A DNA stretch of 64,000 nt from Amphiura filiformis (Eukaryota > Echinodermata > Ophiuroidea > Amphilepidida > Amphiuridae). The first letter of the stretch is position 1. Each line of letters begins with the position of its first letter. The DNA lies in NCBI RefSeq assembly GCF_039555335.1, contig NC_092628.1, positions 59,383,547 through 59,447,546 on the forward strand, in the 5' to 3' direction. The notes below the pieces were generated by a model that searched no databases, was not told where the DNA came from, and saw only the letters and a program-made list of their open reading frames with translations. This document shows, one piece after another, positions 1 through 11,916 of this stretch. Both the position numbers and the translations under genes were made by a program.

Positions 1-3000
1 GTCTGCACAGTGTGCATATGGAGAATGTATGATATCATGGTTTCTGTGTGTACAGTGTGCATAGGGAGAAAGCATGATATCATGATTTCAACACATGTGC
101 AATTGTATGTGGGAGAATGTATGATATCATGGTTTCTGTCTGCACAGTGTGCATAGGGAGAATGTATGATATCATGGTTTCTGTGTGTACAGTGTGCATA
201 GGGAGAAAGCATATGATATCATGATTTCAACACTGTGCAATTGTATGTGGGAGAATGTATGATATCATGGTTTCTGTCTGCACAGTGTGCATAGGGAGAA
301 AGTATGTAGACTTGTATGGTTTCTGTCTGTACAGTGTACATAGGGAGAAAGCATGATATCATGATTTCAACACTGCAATTGTATGTGGGAGAATGCATGA
401 TATCATGGTTTCTGTCTGCACAGTGTGCATATGGAGAATGTATGATATCATGGTTTCTGTGTGTACAGTGTGCATAGGGAGAAAGCATGATATCATGATT
501 TCAACACATGTGCAATTGTATGTGGGAGAATGTATGATATCATGGTTTCTGTCTGCACAGTGTGCATAGGGAGAATGTATGATATCATGGTTTCTGTGTG
601 TACAGTGTGCATAGGGAGAAAGCATATGATATCATGATTTCAACACTGTGCAATTGTATGTGGGAGAATGTATGATATCATGGTTTCTGTCTGCACAGTG
701 TGCATAGGGAGAAAGTATGAATTAGACTTGTATGGTTTCTGTCTGTACAGTGTACATAGGGAGAAAGCATGATATCATGATTTCAACACTGTGCAATTGT
801 ATGTGGGAGAATGCATGATATCATGGTTTCTGTCTGCACAGTGTGCATATGGAGAATGTATGATATCATGGTTTCTGTGTGTACAGTGTGCATAGGGAGA
901 AAGCATGATATCATGATTTCAACACATGTGCAATTGTATGTGGGAGAATGTATGATATCATGGTTTCTGTCTGCACAGTGTGCATAGGGAGAATGTATGA
1001 TATCATGGTTTCTGTGTGTACAGTGTGCATAGGGAGAAAGCATATGATATCATGATTTCAACACTGTGCAATTGTATGTGGGAGAATGTATGATATCATG
1101 GTTTCTGTCTGCACAGTGTGCATAGGGAGAAAGTATGTAGACTTGTATGGTTTCTGTCTGTACAGTGTACATAGGGAGAAAGCATGATATCATGATTTCA
1201 ACACTGTGCAATTGTATGTGGGAGAATGCATGATATCATGGTTTCTGTCTGCACAGTGTGCATATGGAGAATGTATGATATCATGGTTTCTGTGTGTACA
1301 GTGTGCATAGGGAGAAAGCATGATATCATGATTTCAACACATGTGCAATTGTATGTGGGAGAATGTATGATATCATGGTTTCTGTCTGCACAGTGTGCAT
1401 AGGGAGAATGTATGATATCATGGTTTCTGTGTGTACAGTGTGCATAGGGAGAAAGCATATGATATCATGATTTCAACACTGTGCAATTGTATGTGGGAGA
1501 ATGTATGATATCATGGTTTCTGTCTGCACAGTGTGCATAGGGAGAAAGTATGAATTAGACTTGTATGGTTTCTGTCTGTACAGTGTACATAGGGAGAAAG
1601 CATGATATCATGATTTCAACACTGTGCAATTGTATGTGGGAGAATGCATGATATCATGGTTTCTGTCTGCACAGTGTGCATATGGAGAATGTATGATATC
1701 ATGGTTTCTGTGTGTACAGTGTGCATAGGGAGAAAGCATGATATCATGATTTCAACACATGTGCAATTGTATGTGGGAGAATGTATGATATCATGGTTTC
1801 TGTCTGCACAGTGTGCATAGGGAGAATGTATGATATCATGGTTTCTGTGTGTACAGTGTGCATAGGGAGAAAGCATATGATATCATGATTTCAACACTGT
1901 GCAATTGTATGTGGGAGAATGTATGATATCATGGTTTCTGTCTGCACAGTGTGCATAGGGAGAAAGTATGTAGACTTGTATGGTTTCTGTCTGTACAGTG
2001 TACATAGGGAGAAAGCATGATATCATGATTTCAACACTGTGCAATTGTATGTGGGAGAATGCATGATATCATGGTTTCTGTCTGCACAGTGTGCATATGG
2101 AGAATGTATGATATCATGGTTTCTGTGTGTACAGTGTGCATAGGGAGAAAGCATGATATCATGATTTCAACACATGTGCAATTGTATGTGGGAGAATGTA
2201 TGATATCATGGTTTCTGTCTGCACAGTGTGCATAGGGAGAATGTATGATATCATGGTTTCTGTGTGTACAGTGTGCATAGGGAGAAAGCATATGATATCA
2301 TGATTTCAACACTGTGCAATTGTATGTGGGAGAATGTATGATATCATGGTTTCTGTCTGCACAGTGTGCATAGGGAGAAAGTATGAATTAGACTTGTATG
2401 GTTTCTGTCTGTACAGTGTACATAGGGAGAAAGCATGATATCATGATTTCAACACTGTGCAATTGTATGTGGGAGAATGCATGATATCATGGTTTCTGTC
2501 TGCACAGTGTGCATATGGAGAATGTATGATATCATGGTTTCTGTGTGTACAGTGTGCATAGGGAGAAAGCATGATATCATGATTTCAACACATGTGCAAT
2601 TGTATGTGGGAGAATGTATGATATCATGGTTTCTGTCTGCACAGTGTGCATAGGGAGAATGTATGATATCATGGTTTCTGTGTGTACAGTGTGCATAGGG
2701 AGAAAGCATATGATATCATGATTTCAACACTGTGCAATTGTATGTGGGAGAATGTATGATATCATGGTTTCTGTCTGCACAGTGTGCATAGGGAGAAAGT
2801 ATGTAGACTTGTATGGTTTCTGTCTGTACAGTGTACATAGGGAGAAAGCATGATATCATGATTTCAACACTGTGCAATTGTATGTGGGAGAATGCATGAT
2901 ATCATGGTTTCTGTCTGCACAGTGTGCATATGGAGAATGTATGATATCATGGTTTCTGTGTGTACAGTGTGCATAGGGAGAAAGCATGATATCATGATTT

Positions 3001-3232
3001 CAACACATGTGCAATTGTATGTGGGAGAATGTATGATATCATGGTTTCTGTCTGCACAGTGTGCATAGGGAGAATGTATGATATCATGGTTTCTGTGTGT
3101 ACAGTGTGCATAGGGAGAAAGCATATGATATCATGATTTCAACACTGTGCAATTGTATGTGGGAGAATGTATGATATCATGGTTTCTGTCTGCACAGTGT
3201 GCATAGGGAGAAAGTATGATATCAGGATTTTT
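1..3232. repeat. Satellite array A, truncated at the window edge
   Basis: Tandem satellite of roughly 46-bp submonomers (core ATGATATCATGGTTTCTG followed by CTGCACAGTGTGCATAGG), nine per 415- or 418-bp unit. The two unit lengths alternate (unit marks at 783, 1198, 1616, 2031, 2449, 2864) and differ mainly by GTATGTAGAC versus GTATGAATTAGAC near the unit end. Position 718 is a block boundary, after which six units run to the first TIR element. Minus-strand open frames of 86-89 codons inside the units are by-products of the repeat. Confidence 0.97.
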
Positions 3233-3380
3233 TTCTCAACACGGACTTAAAAAAATCCACTTTTTTTCTTATATTAAAAAAAGGGGGAAAAATGGAGAAA
3301 AAAAAAACATCTGCAAATTGCAACAGATTTTGATGATTTAGGCTACTAGGTCTAGAGTTCTGGCTATAAGACATATAAAG

Positions 3381-3505
3381 GTTAGGGTTTGAAAATATGA
3401 TTTAGGGTTAGGGTTTAGATTTAGGGTTATGTCATAGAGTTAGAGTGTAGGGTTATGATTTTGGTTAGGGTTTAGATTTAGGGCTCAATGCTCTAGAGTT
3501 AGGAT
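3381..3505 (+). repeat. Degenerate telomere-like TTAGGG tract in element copy 1
   Basis: Repeated GTTAGGGTTT, ATTTAGGGTTAGGG and GTTAGGGTTTAGATTTAGGG words, interrupted by other bases. Interstitial telomere-like sequence, too degenerate to be a chromosome end. Confidence 0.75.
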
Positions 3506-3855
3506 TACACCCCCTGTATAAAACATTGTTCCATGCATCTCACAGGTACATGTATGCATGGCTGCATATTGCCTGGCTATGTAAACAATGACATGTATCT
3601 GTGTGTTGACACTGCACGAAAAGGTGTGAAGTGGCTAGAGTTCATGTTGGCTATTACATAACAAAGCTAATACTGATATAAATTATGGGAAAGTCAATGA
3701 CTTTGAAATGTAAAATTTTAAACTTAGAACAATTTTGTTGGTTTTCATATTGTGGCAAATTTGCACTCATTTTTACATAATTGTCACTCTGACTGTGTGT
3801 GTTTTTTGTTGTAAATCCACAGGCCTTTTGCCAATGACTGGTACGTCAATGTTTT

Positions 3856-4290
3856 CCGAGTCGTAACATTATGCGGCATGTTGAACCGTAAAATTTTGCG
3901 TATTTTCTACAGAATGGCGCAGCACCTTTAACCGAGTCGTAACATTACGCGGCATGTTGAACCGTAAAATTGTGCGTATTTTGTACAGAATGACGCAGCA
4001 CCTTTAAGCGAAGTCGTAACATTACGGCATGTTAGACCGTAAAATTGCGCGTATTTTCTACAGAATGACGCGGCACCTTTAAAAGAGTCGTAACATTACG
4101 CGGCATGTTGAACCGTAAAATTGTGCGTATTTTCTACAGAATGGCGCAGCACCTTTGAACGAAGTCGCAACATTACAGCGGCATGTTGAGCCGTAAAATT
4201 GTGCGTGTTTTCTACAGAATGACGCAGCACCTTTTTTTTTTTTCTTTCATTACGCGCGGCACGTTGAACCCTCAAATTGTGCGTATTTAG
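3856..4290 (+). repeat. 76-bp minisatellite in element copy 1
   Basis: About six copies of a 76-bp unit beginning GAGTCGTAACATTACGCGGC, with GTTGAACCGTAAAATTGTGC in the middle and ending GACGCAGCACCTTTAA. Copies differ by point changes and small indels. The last is truncated and includes a T-run. Confidence 0.9.
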
Positions 4291-5061
4291 CAGATATGCT
4301 CTTTATGCACTTACTCGATTTCACATTGCTATGGCAATTAAGCTATTAATAGCATTTATAAGGGGGGGTCAGAAACCTATAAGCTTACCAAATATTTGTG
4401 TTCAGCCCTGACCCTGTCACACCCCTACTACGATCCTAGTTTATAATACTCACATGCCTATAGCAGACTTCCAAATGTCCATAAATCCATCATGAACATG
4501 GAATTAAACAGGCTTTATAATGGTTATCCTATCTGATATCACGTCCATGTTCATACACTTTGTCATGGAGCTGAATTGCAGCCGCGACCTCCACAACCGT
4601 ATCAAAATAAATTTTAATTTTCCAACTGAAAAATATTATGTCAGTCTGATCGCAAATAATTATAATCATGCATTATAATTAAAAGCAAAACAAAATCACC
4701 AAAATGCAGATTGTGCTTCAATTCAATGAGTTTAAATTCTGCACTATAACGAGTTGCACAACTTTTGCATTTCGGTGTGGAAGCTTGCCCATTTCACCCC
4801 CCTTCACTTGCTTTTAATACGCCACGCACACCATTAAATTCTTTAGAGTAATTGCAAAGATTTGTGCCAAGTCTACATATTTTACAATAAGCAATGAACT
4901 TTTTAGACTGCAACAAGCCTGTTTTAGGCTGATTACATGTCTGTCCTTTAAAAATATCAACTTTTTTTTTTTCATTTTTTATATGATCAAAATAAATTGC
5001 AATTTTAGGTAATTTTTTGTTTCGATTTCAAATCTGGACATTTTTGAGTCCGTGTTGAGAA

Positions 5062-7580
5062 TAAATTCTGTTATAGACTTGTATGGTTTCTGTCTGTACA
5101 GTGTACATAGGGAGAAAGCATGATATCATGATTTCAACACTGTGCAATTGTATGTGGGAGAATGCATGATATCATGGTTTCTGTCTGCACAGTGTGCATA
5201 TGGAGAATGTATGATATCATGGTTTCTGTGTGTACAGTGTGCATAGGGAGAAAGCATGATATCATGATTTCAACACATGTGCAATTGTATGTGGGAGAAT
5301 GTATGATATCATGGTTTCTGTCTGCACAGTGTGCATAGGGAGAATGTATGATATCATGGTTTCTGTGTGTACAGTGTGCATAGGGAGAAAGCATATGATA
5401 TCATGATTTCAACACTGTGCAATTGTATGTGGGAGAATGTATGATATCATGGTTTCTGTCTGCACAGTGTGCATAGGGAGAAAGTATGTAGACTTGTATG
5501 GTTTCTGTCTGTACAGTGTACATAGGGAGAAAGCATGATATCATGATTTCAACACTGTGCAATTGTATGTGGGAGAATGCATGATATCATGGTTTCTGTC
5601 TGCACAGTGTGCATATGGAGAATGTATGATATCATGGTTTCTGTGTGTACAGTGTGCATAGGGAGAAAGCATGATATCATGATTTCAACACATGTGCAAT
5701 TGTATGTGGGAGAATGTATGATATCATGGTTTCTGTCTGCACAGTGTGCATAGGGAGAATGTATGATATCATGGTTTCTGTGTGTACAGTGTGCATAGGG
5801 AGAAAGCATATGATATCATGATTTCAACACTGTGCAATTGTATGTGGGAGAATGTATGATATCATGGTTTCTGTCTGCACAGTGTGCATAGGGAGAAAGT
5901 ATGAATTAGACTTGTATGGTTTCTGTCTGTACAGTGTACATAGGGAGAAAGCATGATATCATGATTTCAACACTGTGCAATTGTATGTGGGAGAATGCAT
6001 GATATCATGGTTTCTGTCTGCACAGTGTGCATATGGAGAATGTATGATATCATGGTTTCTGTGTGTACAGTGTGCATAGGGAGAAAGCATGATATCATGA
6101 TTTCAACACATGTGCAATTGTATGTGGGAGAATGTATGATATCATGGTTTCTGTCTGCACAGTGTGCATAGGGAGAATGTATGATATCATGGTTTCTGTG
6201 TGTACAGTGTGCATAGGGAGAAAGCATATGATATCATGATTTCAACACTGTGCAATTGTATGTGGGAGAATGTATGATATCATGGTTTCTGTCTGCACAG
6301 TGTGCATAGGGAGAAAGTATGTAGACTTGTATGGTTTCTGTCTGTACAGTGTACATAGGGAGAAAGCATGATATCATGATTTCAACACTGTGCAATTGTA
6401 TGTGGGAGAATGCATGATATCATGGTTTCTGTCTGCACAGTGTGCATATGGAGAATGTATGATATCATGGTTTCTGTGTGTACAGTGTGCATAGGGAGAA
6501 AGCATGATATCATGATTTCAACACATGTGCAATTGTATGTGGGAGAATGTATGATATCATGGTTTCTGTCTGCACAGTGTGCATAGGGAGAATGTATGAT
6601 ATCATGGTTTCTGTGTGTACAGTGTGCATAGGGAGAAAGCATATGATATCATGATTTCAACACTGTGCAATTGTATGTGGGAGAATGTATGATATCATGG
6701 TTTCTGTCTGCACAGTGTGCATAGGGAGAAAGTATGAATTAGACTTGTATGGTTTCTGTCTGTACAGTGTACATAGGGAGAAAGCATGATATCATGATTT
6801 CAACACTGTGCAATTGTATGTGGGAGAATGCATGATATCATGGTTTCTGTCTGCACAGTGTGCATATGGAGAATGTATGATATCATGGTTTCTGTGTGTA
6901 CAGTGTGCATAGGGAGAAAGCATGATATCATGATTTCAACACATGTGCAATTGTATGTGGGAGAATGTATGATATCATGGTTTCTGTCTGCACAGTGTGC
7001 ATAGGGAGAATGTATGATATCATGGTTTCTGTGTGTACAGTGTGCATAGGGAGAAAGCATATGATATCATGATTTCAACACTGTGCAATTGTATGTGGGA
7101 GAATGTATGATATCATGGTTTCTGTCTGCACAGTGTGCATAGGGAGAAAGTATGTAGACTTGTATGGTTTCTGTCTGTACAGTGTACATAGGGAGAAAGC
7201 ATGATATCATGATTTCAACACTGCAATTGTATGTGGGAGAATGCATGATATCATGGTTTCTGTCTGCACAGTGTGCATATGGAGAATGTATGATATCATG
7301 GTTTCTGTGTGTACAGTGTGCATAGGGAGAAAGCATGATATCATGATTTCAACACATGTGCAATTGTATGTGGGAGAATGTATGATATCATGGTTTCTGT
7401 CTGCACAGTGTGCATAGGGAGAATGTATGATATCATGGTTTCTGTGTGTACAGTGTGCATAGGGAGAAAGCATATGATATCATGATTTCAACACTGTGCA
7501 ATTGTATGTGGGAGAATGTATGATATCATGGTTTCTGTCTGCACAGTGTGCATAGGGAGAAAGTATGATATCAGGGATTT
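5062..7580. repeat. Satellite array B, one six-unit block
   Basis: Same satellite as array A. Unit marks at 5134, 5549, 5967, 6382, 6800 and 7207 show alternating 415/418-bp spacing. The last unit carries a 2-nt deletion (CAACACTGCAATTG instead of CAACACTGTGCAATTG), which recurs in the last unit of several other blocks. Confidence 0.97.
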
Positions 7581-7730
7581 TTCTCAACACGGACTTAAAA
7601 AAATCCACTTTTTTTCTTATATTAAAAAAAGGGGAAAAATGGAGAAAAAAAAAAAAACATCTGCAAATTGCAACAGATTTTGATGATTTAGGCTACTAGG
7701 TCTAGAGTTCTGGCTATAAGACATATAAAG

Positions 7731-7855
7731 GTTAGGGTTTGAAAATATGATTTAGGGTTAGGGTTTAGATTTAGGGTTATGTCATAGAGTTAGAGTGTAG
7801 GGTTATGATTTTGGTTAGGGTTTAGATTTAGGGCTCAATGCTCTAGAGTTAGGAT
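7731..7855 (+). repeat. Telomere-like TTAGGG tract in element copy 2
   Basis: Same degenerate TTAGGG-rich tract as in copy 1, at the equivalent place in the element. Confidence 0.75.
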
Positions 7856-8204
7856 TACACCCCCCTGTATAAAACATTGTTCCATGCATCTCACAGGTAC
7901 ATGTATGCATGGCTGCATATTGCCTGGCTATGTAAACAATGACATGTATCTGTGTGTTGACACTGCGAAAAGGTGTGAAGTGGCTAGAGTTTATGTTGGG
8001 TATTACATAACAAAGCTAATACTGATATAAATTGTGGGAAAGTCGATGACTTTGAAATGTAAAATTTTAAACTTAGAACAATTTTGTTGGTTTTCATATT
8101 GTGGCAAATTTGCACTCATTTTTACATAATTGTCACTCTGACTGTGTGTGTTTTTGTTGTAAATCCACAGGCCTTTTGCCAATGACTGAGTACGTCAATG
8201 TTTT

Positions 8205-8632
8205 CCAGTCGTAACATTATGCGGCATGTTGAACCGTAAAATTTTGCGTATTTTCTACAGAATGGCGCAGCACCTTTAAACAGTCGTAACATTACGCGGC
8301 ATGTTGAACCGTAAAATTGTGCGTATTTTGTACAGAATGACGCAGCACCTTTAAGCAGTCGTAACATTACACGGCATGTTAGACCGTAAAATTGCGCGTA
8401 TTTTCTACAGAATGACGCGGCACCTTTAAAAGAGTCGTAACATTACGCGGCATGTTGAACCGTAAAATTGTGCGTATTTTCTACAGAATGGCGCAGCACC
8501 TTTGAACGAAGTCGCAACATTACGCGGCATGTTGAGCCGTAAAATTGTGCGTGTTTTCTACAGAATGGCGCAGCACCTTTTTGAGTCGCAACATTACGCA
8601 GCGGCATGTTGAACCCTTCAATTGTGCGTGTT
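8205..8632 (+). repeat. 76-bp minisatellite in element copy 2
   Basis: Same minisatellite as in copy 1, about six units. Several unit junctions have lost 1-3 bases (for example AAACAGTCG instead of AACGAGTCG). Confidence 0.9.
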
Positions 8633-9412
8633 AGCAGATATGCTCTTTATGCACTTACTCGATTTCACATTGCTATGGCAATTAAGCTATTAATAGCATT
8701 TATAAGGGGGGGGGGGTCAGAAACCTATAAGCTTACCAAATATTTGTGTTCAGCCCTGACCCTGTCACTCCCCTACACGATCCTGGTTTATAATACTCAC
8801 ATGCCTATAGCAGACTTCCAAATGTCCATAAATCCATCATGAACATGGAATTAAACAGGCTTTATAATGGTTATCCTATCTGATATCACGTCCATGTTCA
8901 TACACTTTGTCATGGAGCTGAATTCGGCAGCCACGATATCCACAACCGTATCAAAATAAATTTTAATTTTCCAACTGAAAAATATTATGTCAGTCTGATC
9001 GCAAATAATTATAATCATGCATTATAATTAAAAGCAAAACAAAATCACCAAAATGCAGATTGTGCTTCAATTCAATGAGTTTAAATTCTGCACTATAACG
9101 AGTTGCACAACTTTTGCATTTCGGTGTGGAAGCTTGCCCATTTCACCCCCCTTCACTTGCTTTTAATACGCTTCACGCACACCATTAAATTCTTTAGAGT
9201 AATTGCAAAGATTTGTGCCAAGTCTACATATTTTACAATAAGCAATGAACTTTTAGACTGCAACAAGCCTGTTTTAGGCTGATTACATGTCTGTCCTTTA
9301 AAAATATCAACTTTTTTTTTCATTTTTTTATATGATCAAAATAAATTGCAATTTTTAGGTAATTTTTTTGTTTCGATTTCAAATCTGGACATTTTTGAGT
9401 CCGTGTTGAGAA

Positions 9413-11916
9413 TAAATTCTGTTATAGACTTGTATGGTTTCTGTCTGTACAGTGTACATAGGGAGAAAGCATGATATCATGATTTCAACACTGTGCAATT
9501 GTATGTGGGAGAATGCATGATATCATGGTTTCTGTCTGCACAGTGTGCATATGGAGAATGTATGATATCATGGTTTCTGTGTGTACAGTGTGCATAGGGA
9601 GAAAGCATGATATCATGATTTCAACACATGTGCAATTGTATGTGGGAGAATGTATGATATCATGGTTTCTGTCTGCACAGTGTGCATAGGGAGAATGTAT
9701 GATATCATGGTTTCTGTGTGTACAGTGTGCATAGGGAGAAAGCATATGATATCATGATTTCAACACTGTGCAATTGTATGTGGGAGAATGTATGATATCA
9801 TGGTTTCTGTCTGCACAGTGTGCATAGGGAGAAAGTATGTAGACTTGTATGGTTTCTGTCTGTACAGTGTACATAGGGAGAAAGCATGATATCATGATTT
9901 CAACACTGTGCAATTGTATGTGGGAGAATGCATGATATCATGGTTTCTGTCTGCACAGTGTGCATATGGAGAATGTATGATATCATGGTTTCTGTGTGTA
10001 CAGTGTGCATAGGGAGAAAGCATGATATCATGATTTCAACACATGTGCAATTGTATGTGGGAGAATGTATGATATCATGGTTTCTGTCTGCACAGTGTGC
10101 ATAGGGAGAATGTATGATATCATGGTTTCTGTGTGTACAGTGTGCATAGGGAGAAAGCATATGATATCATGATTTCAACACTGTGCAATTGTATGTGGGA
10201 GAATGTATGATATCATGGTTTCTGTCTGCACAGTGTGCATAGGGAGAAAGTATGAATTAGACTTGTATGGTTTCTGTCTGTACAGTGTACATAGGGAGAA
10301 AGCATGATATCATGATTTCAACACTGTGCAATTGTATGTGGGAGAATGCATGATATCATGGTTTCTGTCTGCACAGTGTGCATATGGAGAATGTATGATA
10401 TCATGGTTTCTGTGTGTACAGTGTGCATAGGGAGAAAGCATGATATCATGATTTCAACACATGTGCAATTGTATGTGGGAGAATGTATGATATCATGGTT
10501 TCTGTCTGCACAGTGTGCATAGGGAGAATGTATGATATCATGGTTTCTGTGTGTACAGTGTGCATAGGGAGAAAGCATATGATATCATGATTTCAACACT
10601 GTGCAATTGTATGTGGGAGAATGTATGATATCATGGTTTCTGTCTGCACAGTGTGCATAGGGAGAAAGTATGTAGACTTGTATGGTTTCTGTCTGTACAG
10701 TGTACATAGGGAGAAAGCATGATATCATGATTTCAACACTGTGCAATTGTATGTGGGAGAATGCATGATATCATGGTTTCTGTCTGCACAGTGTGCATAT
10801 GGAGAATGTATGATATCATGGTTTCTGTGTGTACAGTGTGCATAGGGAGAAAGCATGATATCATGATTTCAACACATGTGCAATTGTATGTGGGAGAATG
10901 TATGATATCATGGTTTCTGTCTGCACAGTGTGCATAGGGAGAATGTATGATATCATGGTTTCTGTGTGTACAGTGTGCATAGGGAGAAAGCATATGATAT
11001 CATGATTTCAACACTGTGCAATTGTATGTGGGAGAATGTATGATATCATGGTTTCTGTCTGCACAGTGTGCATAGGGAGAAAGTATGAATTAGACTTGTA
11101 TGGTTTCTGTCTGTACAGTGTACATAGGGAGAAAGCATGATATCATGATTTCAACACTGTGCAATTGTATGTGGGAGAATGCATGATATCATGGTTTCTG
11201 TCTGCACAGTGTGCATATGGAGAATGTATGATATCATGGTTTCTGTGTGTACAGTGTGCATAGGGAGAAAGCATGATATCATGATTTCAACACATGTGCA
11301 ATTGTATGTGGGAGAATGTATGATATCATGGTTTCTGTCTGCACAGTGTGCATAGGGAGAATGTATGATATCATGGTTTCTGTGTGTACAGTGTGCATAG
11401 GGAGAAAGCATATGATATCATGATTTCAACACTGTGCAATTGTATGTGGGAGAATGTATGATATCATGGTTTCTGTCTGCACAGTGTGCATAGGGAGAAA
11501 GTATGTAGACTTGTATGGTTTCTGTCTGTACAGTGTACATAGGGAGAAAGCATGATATCATGATTTCAACACTGCAATTGTATGTGGGAGAATGCATGAT
11601 ATCATGGTTTCTGTCTGCACAGTGTGCATATGGAGAATGTATGATATCATGGTTTCTGTGTGTACAGTGTGCATAGGGAGAAAGCATGATATCATGATTT
11701 CAACACATGTGCAATTGTATGTGGGAGAATGTATGATATCATGGTTTCTGTCTGCACAGTGTGCATAGGGAGAATGTATGATATCATGGTTTCTGTGTGT
11801 ACAGTGTGCATAGGGAGAAAGCATATGATATCATGATTTCAACACTGTGCAATTGTATGTGGGAGAATGTATGATATCATGGTTTCTGTCTGCACAGTGT
11901 GCATAGGGAGAAAGTA
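9413..11916. repeat. Satellite array C, block 1 (six units)
   Basis: Unit marks at 9485, 9900, 10318, 10733, 11151 and 11558. Same length and order as array B, including the 2-nt-deleted last unit. Where array B meets an element, this block ends in the short junction GAAAGTATTAGACTTG. Confidence 0.97.

Larger units (their letters stand above)
3233..5061. mobile_element. 1.83-kb TIR element, copy 1 (non-autonomous)
   Basis: Sequence inserted between satellite blocks. It begins TTCTCAACACGGACTT and ends AGTCCGTGTTGAGAA, an imperfect terminal inverted repeat extending about 25-30 bp (left continues AAAAAAATCC, right is preceded by GGACATTTTTG). Inside are A/T-rich ends, a TTAGGG-like tract, a 76-bp minisatellite and a unique 0.75-kb part. 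I see no transposase frame. Two more copies of nearly the same sequence lie at 7581 and 16505, with a very similar left junction to the satellite. This suggests the element was amplified together with the array and did not insert three times independently. Confidence 0.8.
7581..9412. mobile_element. 1.83-kb TIR element, copy 2
   Basis: Nearly the same sequence as copy 1, with the same TTCTCAACACGGACT / AGTCCGTGTTGAGAA ends. It differs by scattered substitutions, small indels and homopolymer lengths (for example a longer G-run near 8706). It starts 4348 bp after copy 1, so one element plus one satellite block repeats as a 4.35-kb module. Confidence 0.8.

Noticed and set aside
1..3217. CRISPR-like regular repeats
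   Set aside because: Repeats are continuous, with no unique spacers, in a eukaryotic intron-bearing sequence. This is a satellite.
3381..3505. A true telomere end
   Set aside because: TTAGGG copies are degenerate and embedded in the element with satellite on both sides.
8606..8842. 78-codon plus-strand frame in element copy 2, also present in copy 3 at 17533
   Set aside because: Its equivalent in copy 1 is disrupted, it overlaps the end of the minisatellite, and there is no known domain. Not a transposase.
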